Source of the DNA: Flabesymbios commensalis
Taxonomy: Eukaryota > Annelida > Polychaeta > Terebellida > Flabelligeridae
DNA: 64,000 nt
Direction: 5' to 3'
Assembly (NCBI GenBank): GCA_964017125.1
Contig: OZ024902.1
Location: 106,064,560 to 106,128,559 of the forward strand
Both the position numbers and the translations under genes were made by a program. Below are positions 22,670 to 33,515 of the stretch, piece after piece (the stretch's first letter is position 1; each line of letters starts with the position of its first letter). The notes under the pieces are model-generated. The model made no database searches. It had not been told where the DNA came from and saw only the letters and a list, made by a program, of their open reading frames with translations.

Positions 22670-22972
22670 CATTTGCAATCATTTGCGACCATTTGCGATC
22701 GTTTGCGACGGCTTGCAACCATTTGCGATTGTTTGCGACCATTTGCGGTCGTTTGCGACGGTTTGCGACCATTTGCGATCGTTTGCGATTGTTTGCGACC
22801 GTTTGCGATTGTTTGCGACCATTTGCGATCGTTTGCGACCGTTTGCGACCATTTGCGATCGTTTGCGACCGCTTGCGACCATTTGCGATCGTTTGCGACG
22901 GTTTGCGACCATTTGCGATCGTTTGCGACCGTTCGAGATCGTTTGCGACGGTTTGCCATGGTTTATGACTTT
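22670..22972. repeat. 10/20-bp satellite (TTTGCGACCATTTGCGATCG)
   Basis: About thirty half-units of TTTGCGA(C/T)(C/G)(A/G) with a 20-bp super-period. Reading frames in both directions are open for 90-200 codons (for example LRPFAIVCDR and ANDRKWSQTV repeats) because the unit contains no stop on either strand. I regard these as repeat artefacts. Confidence 0.85.
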
Positions 22973-23630
22973 TTGCGACTTTGTACTTATACTAACCATT
23001 CTCTCTTTCTCTCTTGCACCTGCTGTGACCTTAACCTTAGACCTCAGGTACCAAAGGTCATGTGAATTATTTTTACCAAGGATACAGACTAGGGACCCCA
23101 AGTCTGATGATATGAAATCAGTCTAAGGATGCAGGTGTAGTGGTCATTTAAAGAAAACGGCCCAGACAGACGACGCAGGGTACGACAATATACCCCCAGA
23201 GTCCATGGACCGATAGTCCAAGAGTAGATCTAGGCCTATTAGGTTTCGTACCTGAACAAATTCATCACAAGCTGAAAATTTCAGGAAATGTTCAGAAAAC
23301 GATCCTCTACAACATAGGCCTAGATCTACTCTTGGTTATGCGACATTAAAAAAAAAATACATTTTAATATGCAATAAAATTCGTCGGGAAACCCCTATTA
23401 AAAGACAATATTATGTGTCACGTGTATAGTGTTCATCAATCGCCATCTTGAGGTGATAGTTCGCATTTATTTGTTATGCTATATTAGAACGTTTGACAGC
23501 TATATTATATGTGTTCAAATTAAATATCAAGTTTTTTGTTTGATAATATCTTGGGAGTCATACATGGAAACATTACAAAAGTAAAAAAACTATTTCCTCC
23601 ATCACGTTCCGAGTGTGATAGGAACGTATT
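22973..23630. other. No gene recognised
   Basis: The 9-base word CTAGATCTA recurs inverted near 23225 and 23325 (AGAGTAGATCTAGGCCTA and TAGGCCTAGATCTACTCT), a possible small inverted repeat about 110 bp long. Nothing else is clear. Confidence 0.4.
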
Positions 23631-23631
23631 C

Positions 23632-23790
23632 TGTGAAACGCAGTGACGTCACTCAAGGTCATATAAGACCCCCTCACCCATACTTCACTCTGTGAAACGC
23701 AGTGACGTCACTCGGTGAAAACAAGGTTATATAATACCCCTCCCCCATACTTCATTGTATTAGCCAGCTCGGTGAAAACAAAGGAGGTTT
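23632..23790 (+). promoter_or_regulatory. Duplicated CRE/TATA promoter-like module, copy 1
   Basis: Two units start TGTGAAACGCAGTGACGTCACTC (CRE palindrome TGACGTCA at 23644 and 23703) and carry a TATA-like ATATAA (23728-23734 in unit two), then CCC(T)CCCCCATACTTCA. They are followed by GTATTAGCCAGCTCGGTGAAAACAAAGGAGG. The same double module is at 50278-50447. CRE plus TATA at about 20-bp spacing looks like a basal promoter, but the dispersed duplication suggests it belongs to a mobile repeat. No gene is recognised downstream. Confidence 0.5.
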
Positions 23791-23917
23791 GAATTTGTTG
23801 AGGGTGATCATTGGCAATGGCAACCGGGAAATTATCAGCCGTGATTAACCATATGTAACTTACAGTCAGTTGTTATGAAATTTGATATAAATAAAAAATA
23901 AAACTTCTTTGCGTAAA

Positions 23918-24232
23918 GGGCGGGGGCCCTAGGGTAGTGGTTAGCACCGCTGCCTTTCACGCCAAAGTCCGGGGTTCGGTTCCCGGTCTCGGCGGTTTGA
24001 AAGAAACAAAAATGTTTCTTCCCCATCCACGTGGGAAAGTCAGTATTGTGGGGAGCCTCCGTGACCGAGAGGTAGCGTGCTCGGCCTCAGACCGCCAGGG
24101 CTCGAATTTCGAATCCTGTGTCTGGAGGACAGTGTCATCTCAATCATCTCACCAGCCTCAGGAGGTTCTCCTGGCCCAGTTTAGCCTATATGTGCACAAA
24201 GGTGGCCTAAAGCCCGATTCATTTCATTTCAT
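23918..24232 (+). mobile_element. Dimeric tRNA-derived SINE with 13-bp target duplication
   Basis: TTCTTTGCGTAAA flanks the element exactly (23905-23917 and 24233-24245). The first tRNA-like unit has CCTAGGGTAGTGGTTAGCAC and GGGGTTCGGTTCCCGG (A and B boxes). A second unit from about 24055 has GACCGAGAGGTAGCGTGCTC and GGGCTCGAATTTCGAATCC. The 3' end is (CATTT)n. The perfect duplication implies a relatively recent insertion. It is not a tRNA gene because the acceptor stem does not pair. Confidence 0.85.
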
Positions 24233-24425
24233 TTCTTTGCGTAAAAAGATGCTTGATTTTTATTTGTTTTAAATGTGCGTATCTGAAACCGGACATGATG
24301 ACATTGTTTTGCTTATGCTTTGTTTAATTAGATGATTTTGGATACCCATCTGTAAGACATGCTAAGATAAAGCGAATGATTGCAATCTGCGCTGACGACA
24401 ATTGTTAAATATTGGAATACCAATT

Positions 24426-25488
24426 AGTCCATGGGCCAGATAGGGTTACCGTGCACCCCCCCCAGGACAGTCTGAGACCAAGTTTTTATTGTTCATTGGA
24501 CCTCCCCGGATATCAAAAGTCGATGCCATCAAAAAAAAGTTGGGATGGACTACCTGTTTTGGGCCATTTTCAAAATGGCCGCCATCGAAATCTGGAAATC
24601 ACCTTTTGTGCCATAACTTGAGTTCTAAGGCAGTTAGACTCACAAAATTGGTGTCTATGTATATGTTTTTGGGGGTGAGGAATCCAATTTTGCCAATAAA
24701 AAATGTTTCTGTCTTGTGGAAAATTAATAAACAGCTATTCCAACGTAATTTTCGTGCATTATGGGTCATTTTTTGTGTTAGTCCATGGGACAGAGAGGGT
24801 TACTGTGCACCCTCCACCTATGAAAGTCTGAAACCAATTTTTTTTTGCTCATTAGACCTTCCCCAATATCAAAAGTTGATGCCATCAAATAAAAGTCGTA
24901 TGGACTACCTATTTAAGCCATTTCAAAATGGCCGCCATTGAAATTTGGAAATCACGTTTTGTGCCATAACTTGAGTTCTAAGGCAGTTAGGGTCACAAAA
25001 TTAGAGTCTATACATATGTTTTTGGGGGCGAGGAATTCAATTATGCCAATAAAAAATGTTTCTGTCTTGTGGAAAATTAAAAAACAGCTATTCAAACGTA
25101 TTTTTCGTGCTTTTCGGTCATTTTTTTGTGTTAGTCCATGGGCCAGAAAGGGTTACTGTGCACCCTCCACCCATGAAAGTCTAAGACCAAGTTTGTTTTG
25201 CTCATTAGACCTCCCCCAATATTAAAAGTCGATGCCATCAAATAAAAGTCGGATGGACTACCTATTTTAGGCCATTTCAAAATGGCCGCCATTGAAATTT
25301 TGAAATCACGTTTTGTGCCATAACTTGAGTTCTAAGGCAGTTAGAGTCACAAAATTGGTGCCTATACATATGTTTTTGGGGGCGAGGAATCCAATTATGG
25401 CAATAAAAAATATTTCTGTCTTGTAATAATTTATAAACATTTAGATAAACGTATTTTTCATGTATTTTTGGTCATTTTTGTGTATTTT
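24426..25488 (+). repeat. Three ~354-bp tandem units, left end
   Basis: Each unit starts AGTCCATGG(G)..AGA.AGGGTTAC, contains AAAATGGCCGCCAT, GTGCCATAACTTGAGTTCTAAGGCAG and TATGTTTTTGGGGG, and ends TTTTGTGTT. Open frames inside are shared by the units and show no recognised domain. Confidence 0.85.
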
Positions 25489-26064
25489 AGTGCGAACTCA
25501 GAAAAAAACTAACCTTAGAATAAAACTTGTTACTAGTGTTATTTTATTCCGTGAATAATGAGCATAACAGTGTTGAAAATTGTAGATAAAAATTAAACTT
25601 TGCTTATGACTAGCATGATAAATGAAAAAAAACTTAGTGTAGAAAATATTAAAATAACAAAGTGGTGACTGTTCCATGAACCTATTAGAAGTACATGTAA
25701 TCTTCATCCATATTATATCTGACCAGCAGCTGAGTAGAATATGTCCTTCCAATACTTTCACACAAGATCATATCGCCACTTTAAAATTTAAAACGGTAGA
25801 TACACCCTTTCAATTCCAAGGGGAAGATTTTGTTATTGACAGTCATTCTTATGTATTGCACACTCATTTCACCAGTTTATCTAACACCCATTTAAAACAT
25901 AATGTTTCTAACATAATAGTTGCCATGTCATCAAAATCTTATAGTGGTGACAGCAGAAATGGTGGTAAAGCGGTGGTAAAGACCTTGTTCCACCAGAATA
26001 TGAAATAAGTTTGCACTACCATAGAACATAAAATAAACATATCGTAAGCTACTGATTAGCTAAA

Positions 26065-27256
26065 CCTAATCCTCATCACTGTCACTTTCAGCTACTGCAC
26101 TGTCATCAGACATCACTTCTTCCTCTGATGAACCTGCTACATCGTCATCACTTTCTAATGTATCATCTTCCTCTGCTATGTCTATTGGGATAATTGGACC
26201 TTGACACAAGATGGGCACAAGTTTCCCATTGTTTTCAGTCTATTCGTGACCATTAATTGCCAGAGGAATATTTGCCTTAGGAATATGGGCTAATTTCCAA
26301 ATTCCAGTCTGATTTACTCGTCTAATATGCTGAGACAATGTCTTTCTACATGGTGTAAATTGTCTGAGGTCAATATTGCGCTCGAGATGAATGCACTTCT
26401 ACTTCAAAATAGAGTAGCGAAGATCATGTACACTCTTATGACGACTTTTCCCATAGATGGCACATGTAAACTCTTTTAGGTCGATCACCATGTCATCAGA
26501 GATATGCCAAACATCAAGTTAATTTACATCTTGAAATCTCACTGTCTCCTGACTCAGTTTTATTGGTTTAATTTTCCCCACGCGTGAATGCGCAAAGAGA
26601 CAGAAATGCAATGCAGAGCTTCCATCATTGTTGGCTATGTGAATTACAATCAGAAGCCTTCTTGTGTTGTCTGAGCCAGTATCAAACGAAATAGTGATGT
26701 CTTGAAAGCATGGTGCAGCAATATAAAAAACACATCACTGTCAGAACTGCGAATGCGAACTGTATGAAAGCCTTGCTCTTGTGCATAGAGACAGTATCAG
26801 TTTCTTTTTTATTTGAGAACAATGATGTAATCTCAGTTTTATTAACTGTTGTTCCATCTTCAGACGCAAGAAGGTAGCATTTACCATGAGGGACAGTTAT
26901 TATTTTTTTCTATGCAAATTTTGGAGCAAATTTATGAGAGCACCAAACATCATTCATAACATCAACTAACTGTGATTTGTTCTCACTGTTCATCAGAAAT
27001 GTCTTCCAATCAGCTGGCTTTTTTGCAATGGCCCACTTATGATCAATGTATCACTGGTACCAAGCATCTGTCTCTCCATTTGCTTAATCGAGCCTTCTGT
27101 GCTAAAGATAATGTCGCCACTCCTTGGTATGCTGTCAAATATTGCACGTGCAATGAGATAAAGAGTTGCTGGTGTTGTTAGACATAACATGGAAGAAAGC
27201 ATTGTCATCTTGTATGACCAGAGTACTGCCCAAATCACTTGGGACTGGTGCATCAC
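26065..27256 (-). pseudogene. Decayed gene of a multicopy invertebrate protein family
   Basis: On the minus strand, in order: RAIFDSIPRSGDIIFS and SGPLQKSQLIGRHF (27256-26993), MNSENKSQLVDVMNDVW, CYLLASEDGTTVNKTEITSL, RSSDSDVFFILLHHA (near 26730), FDTGSDNTRRLL, GKIKPIKLSQ and finally RVNQTGIWKLAHIP near 26310, followed by an acidic end. I know this order from a widespread, multicopy protein family of cnidarian and other marine invertebrate genomes. S.DSDV plus a later ALHA.T.CD stretch resembles FEN/XPG-type nuclease motifs, but here the second motif is missing. Several stops and frameshifts show that it is dead. Function unknown. Confidence 0.55.
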
Positions 27257-27439
27257 TCACATCCTGGCCAAGATACAACCAGCACATTCAAAGGCGTAGG
27301 AAAACTTAAACCATAAAACTGATTCAGAAGATTATGCGATCTCAAGATGTACTCTGTAAATGAGGAGATGTTTGGCATATCTCCGATGACTTGGTGACCG
27401 ACCTAGAGGAGTTCGCATGTGACATGTATCGCTACTCTA

Positions 27440-27776
27440 TCTTGAAGCAGAAGTGAGCAATATTGACTTCAACCAATTTCCACTATGTAGAAATACATTG
27501 TCTCAGCATATTAGACGAGTAAATTATCAGACTAGAATTTGGAAATTAGCCCATATTCCTCAGCCATATATTCATTTAGCAATTAATGGTCACGGATGGA
27601 CTGAGAACAATGAGAAACTTGTGCCCGTCTGGTGTCAAGGTCCAATTATCTCAATAGATATAGCAAATGAAGATGATACATTAGAAAGTGATGACGATGT
27701 AGCAAGTTCATCAGAGGGAGAAGTGTTGTCTGATGACAGTGCAGTAGCTGAAAGTGACAGTGATGAGGATTAGGTT
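27440..27776 (+). pseudogene. Mirror copy of the family's C-terminal part
   Basis: An open frame reads FNQFPLCRNTLSQHIRRVNY, IWKLAHIPQPYIHL, NGHGWTENNEKLVPVWCQG and a Ser/Asp/Glu-rich tail ending SDSDED before TAG. It mirrors 26065-26385 on the other arm. F..FPPCR.TL.QHI.R..YQ..IW..A..P.P..P...GHGW......L.P.W is the typical C-terminal module of the family named for the core. It begins without an ATG and has no N-terminal part on this strand, so it is a duplicated fragment. Confidence 0.6.
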
Positions 27777-28213
27777 TAAATAATCAGTAGCTGATTATAT
27801 GTTTATTTTATGTTCTATGGTAGTGCAAATGTGTTTCATATTCTGGTGGAACAAGGACTTTACCACCATTTCTGCTGTCACCACCATAAGAATTTGATAA
27901 CACGGCAACTATTATGTTAGAAATTATGTTTTTAAATGTTTGTTAGATAAACTGGTGAAATGAGTGTGCAATACATAAGAATGATTGTCAATAACTAAAT
28001 TTTCCCTTGGAATTGAAAGGGCGTATCTGCCGTTTTAAATTTTAAAGTGGCGATATGATCTTGTGTAGAAGTACTGTTTTTTTGCAATGAAAGAAATATT
28101 CTACTCAGCTGCTGGTCAGATCTAATATGGATGAAGATTACATGTAATTCTAATTGGTTTATAGAACAGTCACCAAGTTATATTTTAAGGTTAGTTTTTT
28201 CTGTGTTCGCACT

Positions 28214-29276
28214 AAAATACACAAAAATGACCGGAAATACACGAAAAATACGTTTATTTACCTGTTTATAATTTATCTACAAGACAGAAATATTTTTTAT
28301 TGGGATAATTGGATTCTTCATCCCCAAAAACATACGTATAGACACCAAGTTTGTGACTCTAACTGCATTAGAACTCAAGTTATGGCACAAAACGTGATTT
28401 TCAAATTTCAATGGCGGCCATTTTGAAATGGCCTAAAATAGGTAGTCCATCCGATTTGTATTTGATGGCATCGACTTTTAATATTAGGGGAGGTCTGATG
28501 AGCAAAAAAAACTTGGTCTCAGACTTTCATGGGTGGGGGGTGCACAGTAACCCTATCTGGCCCATGGACTAACACATAAAATGACTGAAAATGCACGAAA
28601 AATACGTTTGAATAGCTGTTTATTAATTTTACACAAGACAGAAATATTTTTTATTTGCATAATTGAATTCCTCGCCCCCAAAAACATAAGTATAGACTCT
28701 AATTTTGTGACCCTAACTGCCTTAGAACTCAAGTTATGGCACAAAACGTGATTTCCAAATTTCAATGGCGGCCATTTTGAAATGGCTTAAATAGGTAGTC
28801 CATACGACTTTTATTTGATGGCATCGACTTTTAATATTGGGGAAGGTCTAATGAGCAAAAAAAACTTGGTTTCAGACTTTCATAGGTGGAGGGTGCACAG
28901 TAACCCTCTCTGTCCCATGGACTAACACAAAAAATGACCAAAAATGCACGAAAAATACGTTGGAATAGCTGTTTATAAATTTTCCACAAGACAGAAACAT
29001 TTTTTATTGGCAAAATTGGACTCCTCACCCCCAAAAACATATACATAGACACCAATTGTGTGACTCTAACTGCCTTAGAACTCAAGTTATGGCACAAAAG
29101 GTGATTTCCAGATTTCGATGGCGGCCATTTTGAAAATGGCCCAAAACAGGTAGTTCATCCCAACTTTTTTTTGATGGCATCGACTTTTGATATCCGGGGA
29201 GGTCCAATGAACAATAAAAACTTGGTCTCAGACTGTCCTGGGGGGGTGCACGGTAACCCTATCTGGCCCATGGACT
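28214..29276 (-). repeat. Three ~354-bp tandem units, right end (inverted)
   Basis: Reverse-complement copies of the units at 24426-25488, in mirrored order; unit boundaries fall at 28570/28571 and 28923/28924. Confidence 0.85.
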
Positions 29277-29324
29277 AAATTGTGTAACTTATCTCATCAG
29301 CACTGACATCTTACGAGATCTAGA

Positions 29325-30035
29325 TATTAGTGGATTCAGTAAGCGCTGGCCCCTTAGGTGGATCTAACCAACGCTGACCCCCTTAATGTATACTGTTGGT
29401 CCCCTTGGTGGATCAAACCATCGATAGTCCCCTTGGTAAATTAAGCCAGCGCTGGTCCTTTCAGCGTATTCAATCTGCACAAATCCCCTTATAATTATTG
29501 TCCAGTTCAAGTCAGGACTGGTCCCCTTAGTGGATCCTACAAGTGCTGGTCCCCTTAGTGAATCCTGCTGGTGATGCCCCCCTTAGTGGACCCAGCCAGC
29601 GCTGGTCCCCTCAGGCGATTCACCCAGTGCTGGTCTTCTTTGTGGATTCAGCCAGTGTTAGTCACCTTTGTGGATCCAGCCAGCGAGTGTCCTATTTGAT
29701 GTGGATACAGCCAGTGCTGGTCCCCTTTGTGGATCAAGCCAGTGCTGGTCCTCTTAGCAGATCCAGCCACCAGTTATGGTTCCCTTTGTGGAATGATCCA
29801 GCCAGTGCAATTCCCTTAGTGCATACAGCCAATGCTGGTACCCTTAGTGGATCGAGCCAGCGATTGTCCCCTTTGTAGATCAGCCAGTGTAGTTTTCTTA
29901 GTGCATCCAGCCAGTGCTGGTCCGCTCATTGTATGCAGCCGGTGCTGGTCCCCTCACTCAGTGTATGCAGCCAGTGCTGGTTTCCTGGTGGATCCAGCCA
30001 GCGATTGTCCCTTTTGTGGATCCAGCCAGTGCAGT
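29325..30035. repeat. ~30-bp satellite (CCAGCCAGTGCTGGTCCCCTTAGTGGAT)
   Basis: Roughly twenty imperfect units of AGCCAGTGCTGGTCCCCTTAGTGGATC. The open frames it produces (29543-29878 and 29832-30050 plus) are repeat artefacts. Confidence 0.8.
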
Positions 30036-30056
30036 TTGATGTTATATTAAATTATT

Positions 30057-30240
30057 TTAATTTTATGGCCAATAATCGGCCATTTTGAATTTGTTCGAGT
30101 TGAACATTTCCAGAACATATCCTTACACGAAACCGCACATTTTGTTTTATAGTAATGGTCTTGCTATCTGACACGTCTCGCCAGATATCAGGCATAGTAA
30201 AATAACTTATGGCCAATGGTTGGCCACTTATACTATGTTT
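30057..30240 (-). repeat. Dispersed repeat module, inverted copy
   Basis: The minus strand reads ATGCCTGATATCTGGC, GATAGC.AGACCATTACTATAAAACA, GTGCGGTTTCGTGTAAGG and CAAATTCAAAATGGCCGATTAT, the same order as at 18.4-18.7 and 40.3-41.0 kb. Confidence 0.65.
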
Positions 30241-30349
30241 ATTGATTTTGGTGACATGCACAGTAAAATGCCCAGCCAAAAATGGCTTACAAGTCATACA
30301 AAATTATATGTACCCGTGATGGTGACAGAGCGGTCCGACAAATACAAGG

Positions 30350-31300
30350 TGTCCAGCCAGTGCCGGCTCAATGCTGGCCCATCGTCTGCGACGTTGGCCC
30401 AGCCCCGACCAAACACCCCTGACTGACGGGATGAGCGTCTCAGCTTTACAAAATCATCCACACTGAGGTGGGCCTATTATTGAAAGCCCACCAGCTCAGT
30501 GTGGATGTTTTAGTAAATCTGTTCACATATTACCCTGATTATGTCAGTTACAGTATTGACAATATTGCCCTAAATGCGATACAGACAACATGCTATCTGA
30601 AAACAACACGAATTATTAGGCCCGTCCGGAAGCCAGGAGCCCATTAAGCTTATTGTAATAATGTTTGTGTCCTAATTTGCCGAAAGGGGGGTGCTGTGTG
30701 TGGGAAACGGTAGACATTTTTGAAAAACAGTCCTTATAAATAAGTAAAATATAACGTTTGAGGTCGCTAGGTCAAAAAGTTGCTTGTTTAAAAAGTGTTC
30801 AGGAAAAAAAAATCACAATTATATTCGTGATTAAGGGCTTAAAGGGTTTTGGTTGGAATAAAGTTGGCCCAGCGTCACAGACGGTGGCCCAGCATGACAT
30901 CAGCATCGGGCCAATGTATCGTGTTATCTGGGTAGTGGCTTTTCTGGCGACGGGGGTGGAAAAGCGTCACCCGCATAGAAATGCCCCAAACAATCTCCCA
31001 ATGCTGTTTCAATGTTGGGCCAGCGTCAGAGACTGTTGGTCAACATTGAAACAGCATCGGGTGAATGCCATGTGTTTGCTGATGTACTGGCGCAAAGTAT
31101 ACAGCAGACCCAGTGTTGGATTACTGTTGTGGAACGTAGTAGACAATTGACCGGCATTGAACCAGTAATGGGCTGCGACGCTGGACAAACATTGAACCGG
31201 AATTGGGTGTGTAGGCCTACATCCTCTGTACGAGGTACTTCGTAGCGACGCGCTGAATGGATGTTGGCCAGCACCAGCGATGCTGGTGGAAGGAATACAC
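30350..31300. repeat. Cluster of decayed CCCAGCA-family miniature elements
   Basis: Motifs GCTGGCCCATCGTCTGCGACG (30372), GGCCCAGCGTCACAGACGGTGG (30866), CAATGTTGGGCCAGCGTCAGAG...GTGTTTGCTG (31012-31080) and GGGCTGCGACGCTGGAC (31171) recur. At least four old copies overlap or adjoin. Open frames here have no recognised domain. Confidence 0.55.
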
Positions 31301-31479
31301 GTTGAAGTTATTTTTTAACATGTCTCCTTAGTTCTTTCCCTAATTATATCCTGGACATTTGGGATTCTGGCCTATGATGAAGACCAACACAGTTATGTTT
31401 ACAAAATATTTAGTTGATTTTTGTCTATGGCACTCAAAGAGACTAAAGCCGGGCCTCGGACTTCGGGAACTCCTGTTCT

Positions 31480-31830
31480 AGTTTGCAATCGGAATAATTT
31501 AGATTTTCTTTCCAAGCTGCCTCCACAAATTTTGCCAGAGCTTTCCAAGAATGCATAACTAAAAATGAAAATGTGTCAGCATTATTAATATTCAAAAAAT
31601 AAGATTGTTTTCACCACAATCACAGATTGAAAAAGCGTTGTTCTAAAATTGTCACATGGGGAACATATAAATACAAAATTTCGTTTTTGGTTTCAGGAAT
31701 GTCACACAAAATACACAAACGTTCTTCAACTCGTAAACTTCTAATTATTTTTATTACAGGATATCGTATTCTTTTATATCGTCCAGTTTATATAGCTATT
31801 GGTAAAATACCTGTGATCAATTGAATTGTA
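31480..31830 (-). pseudogene. LINE C-terminal fragment
   Basis: The minus strand from about 31770 reads RSLRVEERLCILCDIPET and, further, EQRFFNL, then after about 60 bases SWKALAKFVEAAWKEN near 31510-31560. R..R.EERLC..C....E...H....C..Y...R..FF is the C-terminal zinc-knuckle-like region of many animal LINEs, with the H and last C already changed here. No RT is attached; it is an old 5'-truncated copy. Confidence 0.55.
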
Positions 31831-31904
31831 TATGTTTAATGCATTGATATGTTTATGACTTGACAAGAACTTTTAATATTTTATTAGTCAATAAGTCTGT
31901 TACA

Positions 31905-32375
31905 CTATTTTATTCAATTCAATTCAATTCGGTAACTTCTATAGCGCCTAAATCCTCGGAGATACGAGCTCAGAGGTGCAGAATCCAAATCAAAACCAGC
32001 TCAATGTCGAGAGTCAAAGCGTAAGTCGTCAACTGGGCACCGAATCTCCGAGGAATTGGGGGGGGGGGAAGACTAATCGAAAAGAAAAATCTTCAGCATT
32101 TTTTTAAATGTAGTGAATTCCAGTTGGAGGGAGCTGCAACTGCAAAAGCCCTTGAGCCCCATTTTGTTTGAAAACGTGAAACAGTTAACATATTTGTGTT
32201 GGAGGATCTAAGCAGTCTTGAATTTTGAAGTGGTACTAAATAGTTAAAGAGATATGTAGGTTGGTGAAAAAGGAAGGCTTTAAAAGTGATGGTACAGAGT
32301 TTAAAGCGTATGCGGTATTTTACTGGTAGCCAATGAAGAAAATTTAAGAGAGGCTTAGATTTTATTAACCAATTA
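31905..32375. repeat. LINE-3'-end-like repeat (TAACTTCTATAGCGCC)
   Basis: Starts with GGTAACTTCTATAGCGCC, a sequence typical of 3' ends of dispersed repeats, and includes CCAGTTGGAGGGAGCTGCAACTGCAAAAGCCC. On the minus strand that reads like the RAFAVAAP..WNSL stretch at the end of L2/CR1-like RT ORFs (compare 39345-39585). The match is weak. Confidence 0.4.
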
Positions 32376-33309
32376 TTTTATTAATCCATTATGTTGTTAA
32401 ATTTTTTTACAAATCTCAAAGTAAAGGTTTTTCACAATTTCTCTAAAGCGCAAGCTGTGGTCCCAACACGAACTTCGCACCTTTCCCATTGCATAACAAT
32501 GTTACGTCACCTTGCCGCCCCCTGTTTAACCCTTAGTGCACCACATGCGATTTTTTTTAAATTCTGAAAACAAATTGATTCCGGTTTCGACAGGTGAAAT
32601 ACAATATGCATGTGGGGGAAATAATAAGTCTGGTATTCGGAGTAGACAAGTTCCGGTTTGGAGAGGGTTAATTAGTATTGTTTTGAGTGTAATTCATTCG
32701 GGATCAAATAATAAGCACAGAGCACAAAAAATAAAAAGTTTTTGCAGTTCTAGTCTATGGACATGTTCACATCAAATGGTCATATTATTAAGCCAAAATA
32801 AAATCACTGATTTTTTGATGATTTTAGCCTGAGCCTGTCCCTTTAACATGGTTATAAACATGTAGTATGGTTTTAAATGTGATATATCTACGTAATTTGG
32901 GTTATTTCCATTAGCCTAAATAATTTTGACTTTATCTCATTCTAATCATAACAATTAGTTTTCCATAAATTGTCATCATAAAGATGTAATCGTACTAGCA
33001 ATTGTTTAAAGTTACTGCACCAGTTGTTTGTAGGCCTATTTGTTATTAATAGATCAATATATCAATACATGTCTGGTTGTACTAGTATTAGGTAGTTTCA
33101 TTATTCCATTCCAAAATCTAAAAGTATTTAAAAATTGTCGATATTTGACAGCAATCCAGCACATTTCTCCGTATAAGGCAAGCAAATGTGTAAATTAATT
33201 TTCATGCACTTTATTACACATTTCCGTATTTTCAAAGCCCCAATTTGTTTATGCATAATCTTGCACTGGTTCCACAAGTGAATTGTATAATTGACAATAT
33301 GTGTTTTTA
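32376..33309. other. No gene recognised
   Basis: AT-rich with short open frames only. Confidence 0.5.
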
Positions 33310-33515
33310 GTTCGTCAAATTTCAAAAACTCCAAAAGGCACATCTACACCCTAAGGTTGTGTGTGTGCATAATTGAAGAAATCCAGCTATGGGTTCCCTA
33401 GTCTCCTTCGGAAACGAAATGCGGACAGACGGACGGCTGGCCGGACGGCTGGACATCCGAGGCGACGCCATTACCCTCCCCCCACCCCAACTTTGTCGGG
33501 CGGAGTATAACAAAA
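33310..33515 (-). repeat. 5' end of the GTTATACCCCGCC dispersed repeat
   Basis: On the minus strand: TTGTTATACTCCGCCCGAC, GCGTCGCCTCGGATGTCC, a run of GTCCGTC words, GCATTTCGTTTCCGA and CACACACAACCTTAGGGTGTAGATG. It is the same order as the first 200 bp of the element at 40062. The overlapping proline-rich open frame on the plus strand comes from this GC-rich block and the poly-C run at 33561-33577. Confidence 0.65.

Larger units (their letters stand above)
24426..29276. mobile_element. 4.85-kb near-palindromic element with tandem ends and coding core
   Basis: Left end AGTCCATGGGCCAGATAGGG and right end with its complement finish at 24426 and 29276. Three ~354-bp units stand at each end (24426, 24780, 25133; mirrored 28214-28570, 28571-28923, 28924-29276). 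Inner arms 25489-26600 and 27260-28213 are also inverted copies, leaving roughly 650 bp unpaired around 26600-27260. The minus strand of the core and left arm carries a decayed protein gene. Both flanks read AATT-like sequence, so the target duplication is unclear. It is either a foldback transposon with very long TIRs or two copies head to head. Confidence 0.75.

Noticed and set aside
22515-23126. Open frame of 203 codons (plus) and 162/140-codon frames on the minus strand
   Set aside because: All lie over the 10/20-bp satellite whose unit has no stop in several frames; peptides are pure repeats.
23931-23990. tRNA gene
   Set aside because: A and B boxes are present but the stems do not pair, and a SINE body, tail and target duplication follow.
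29543-29878. 111-codon frame
   Set aside because: Lies within the 30-bp CCAGTGCTGGTCCCC satellite.
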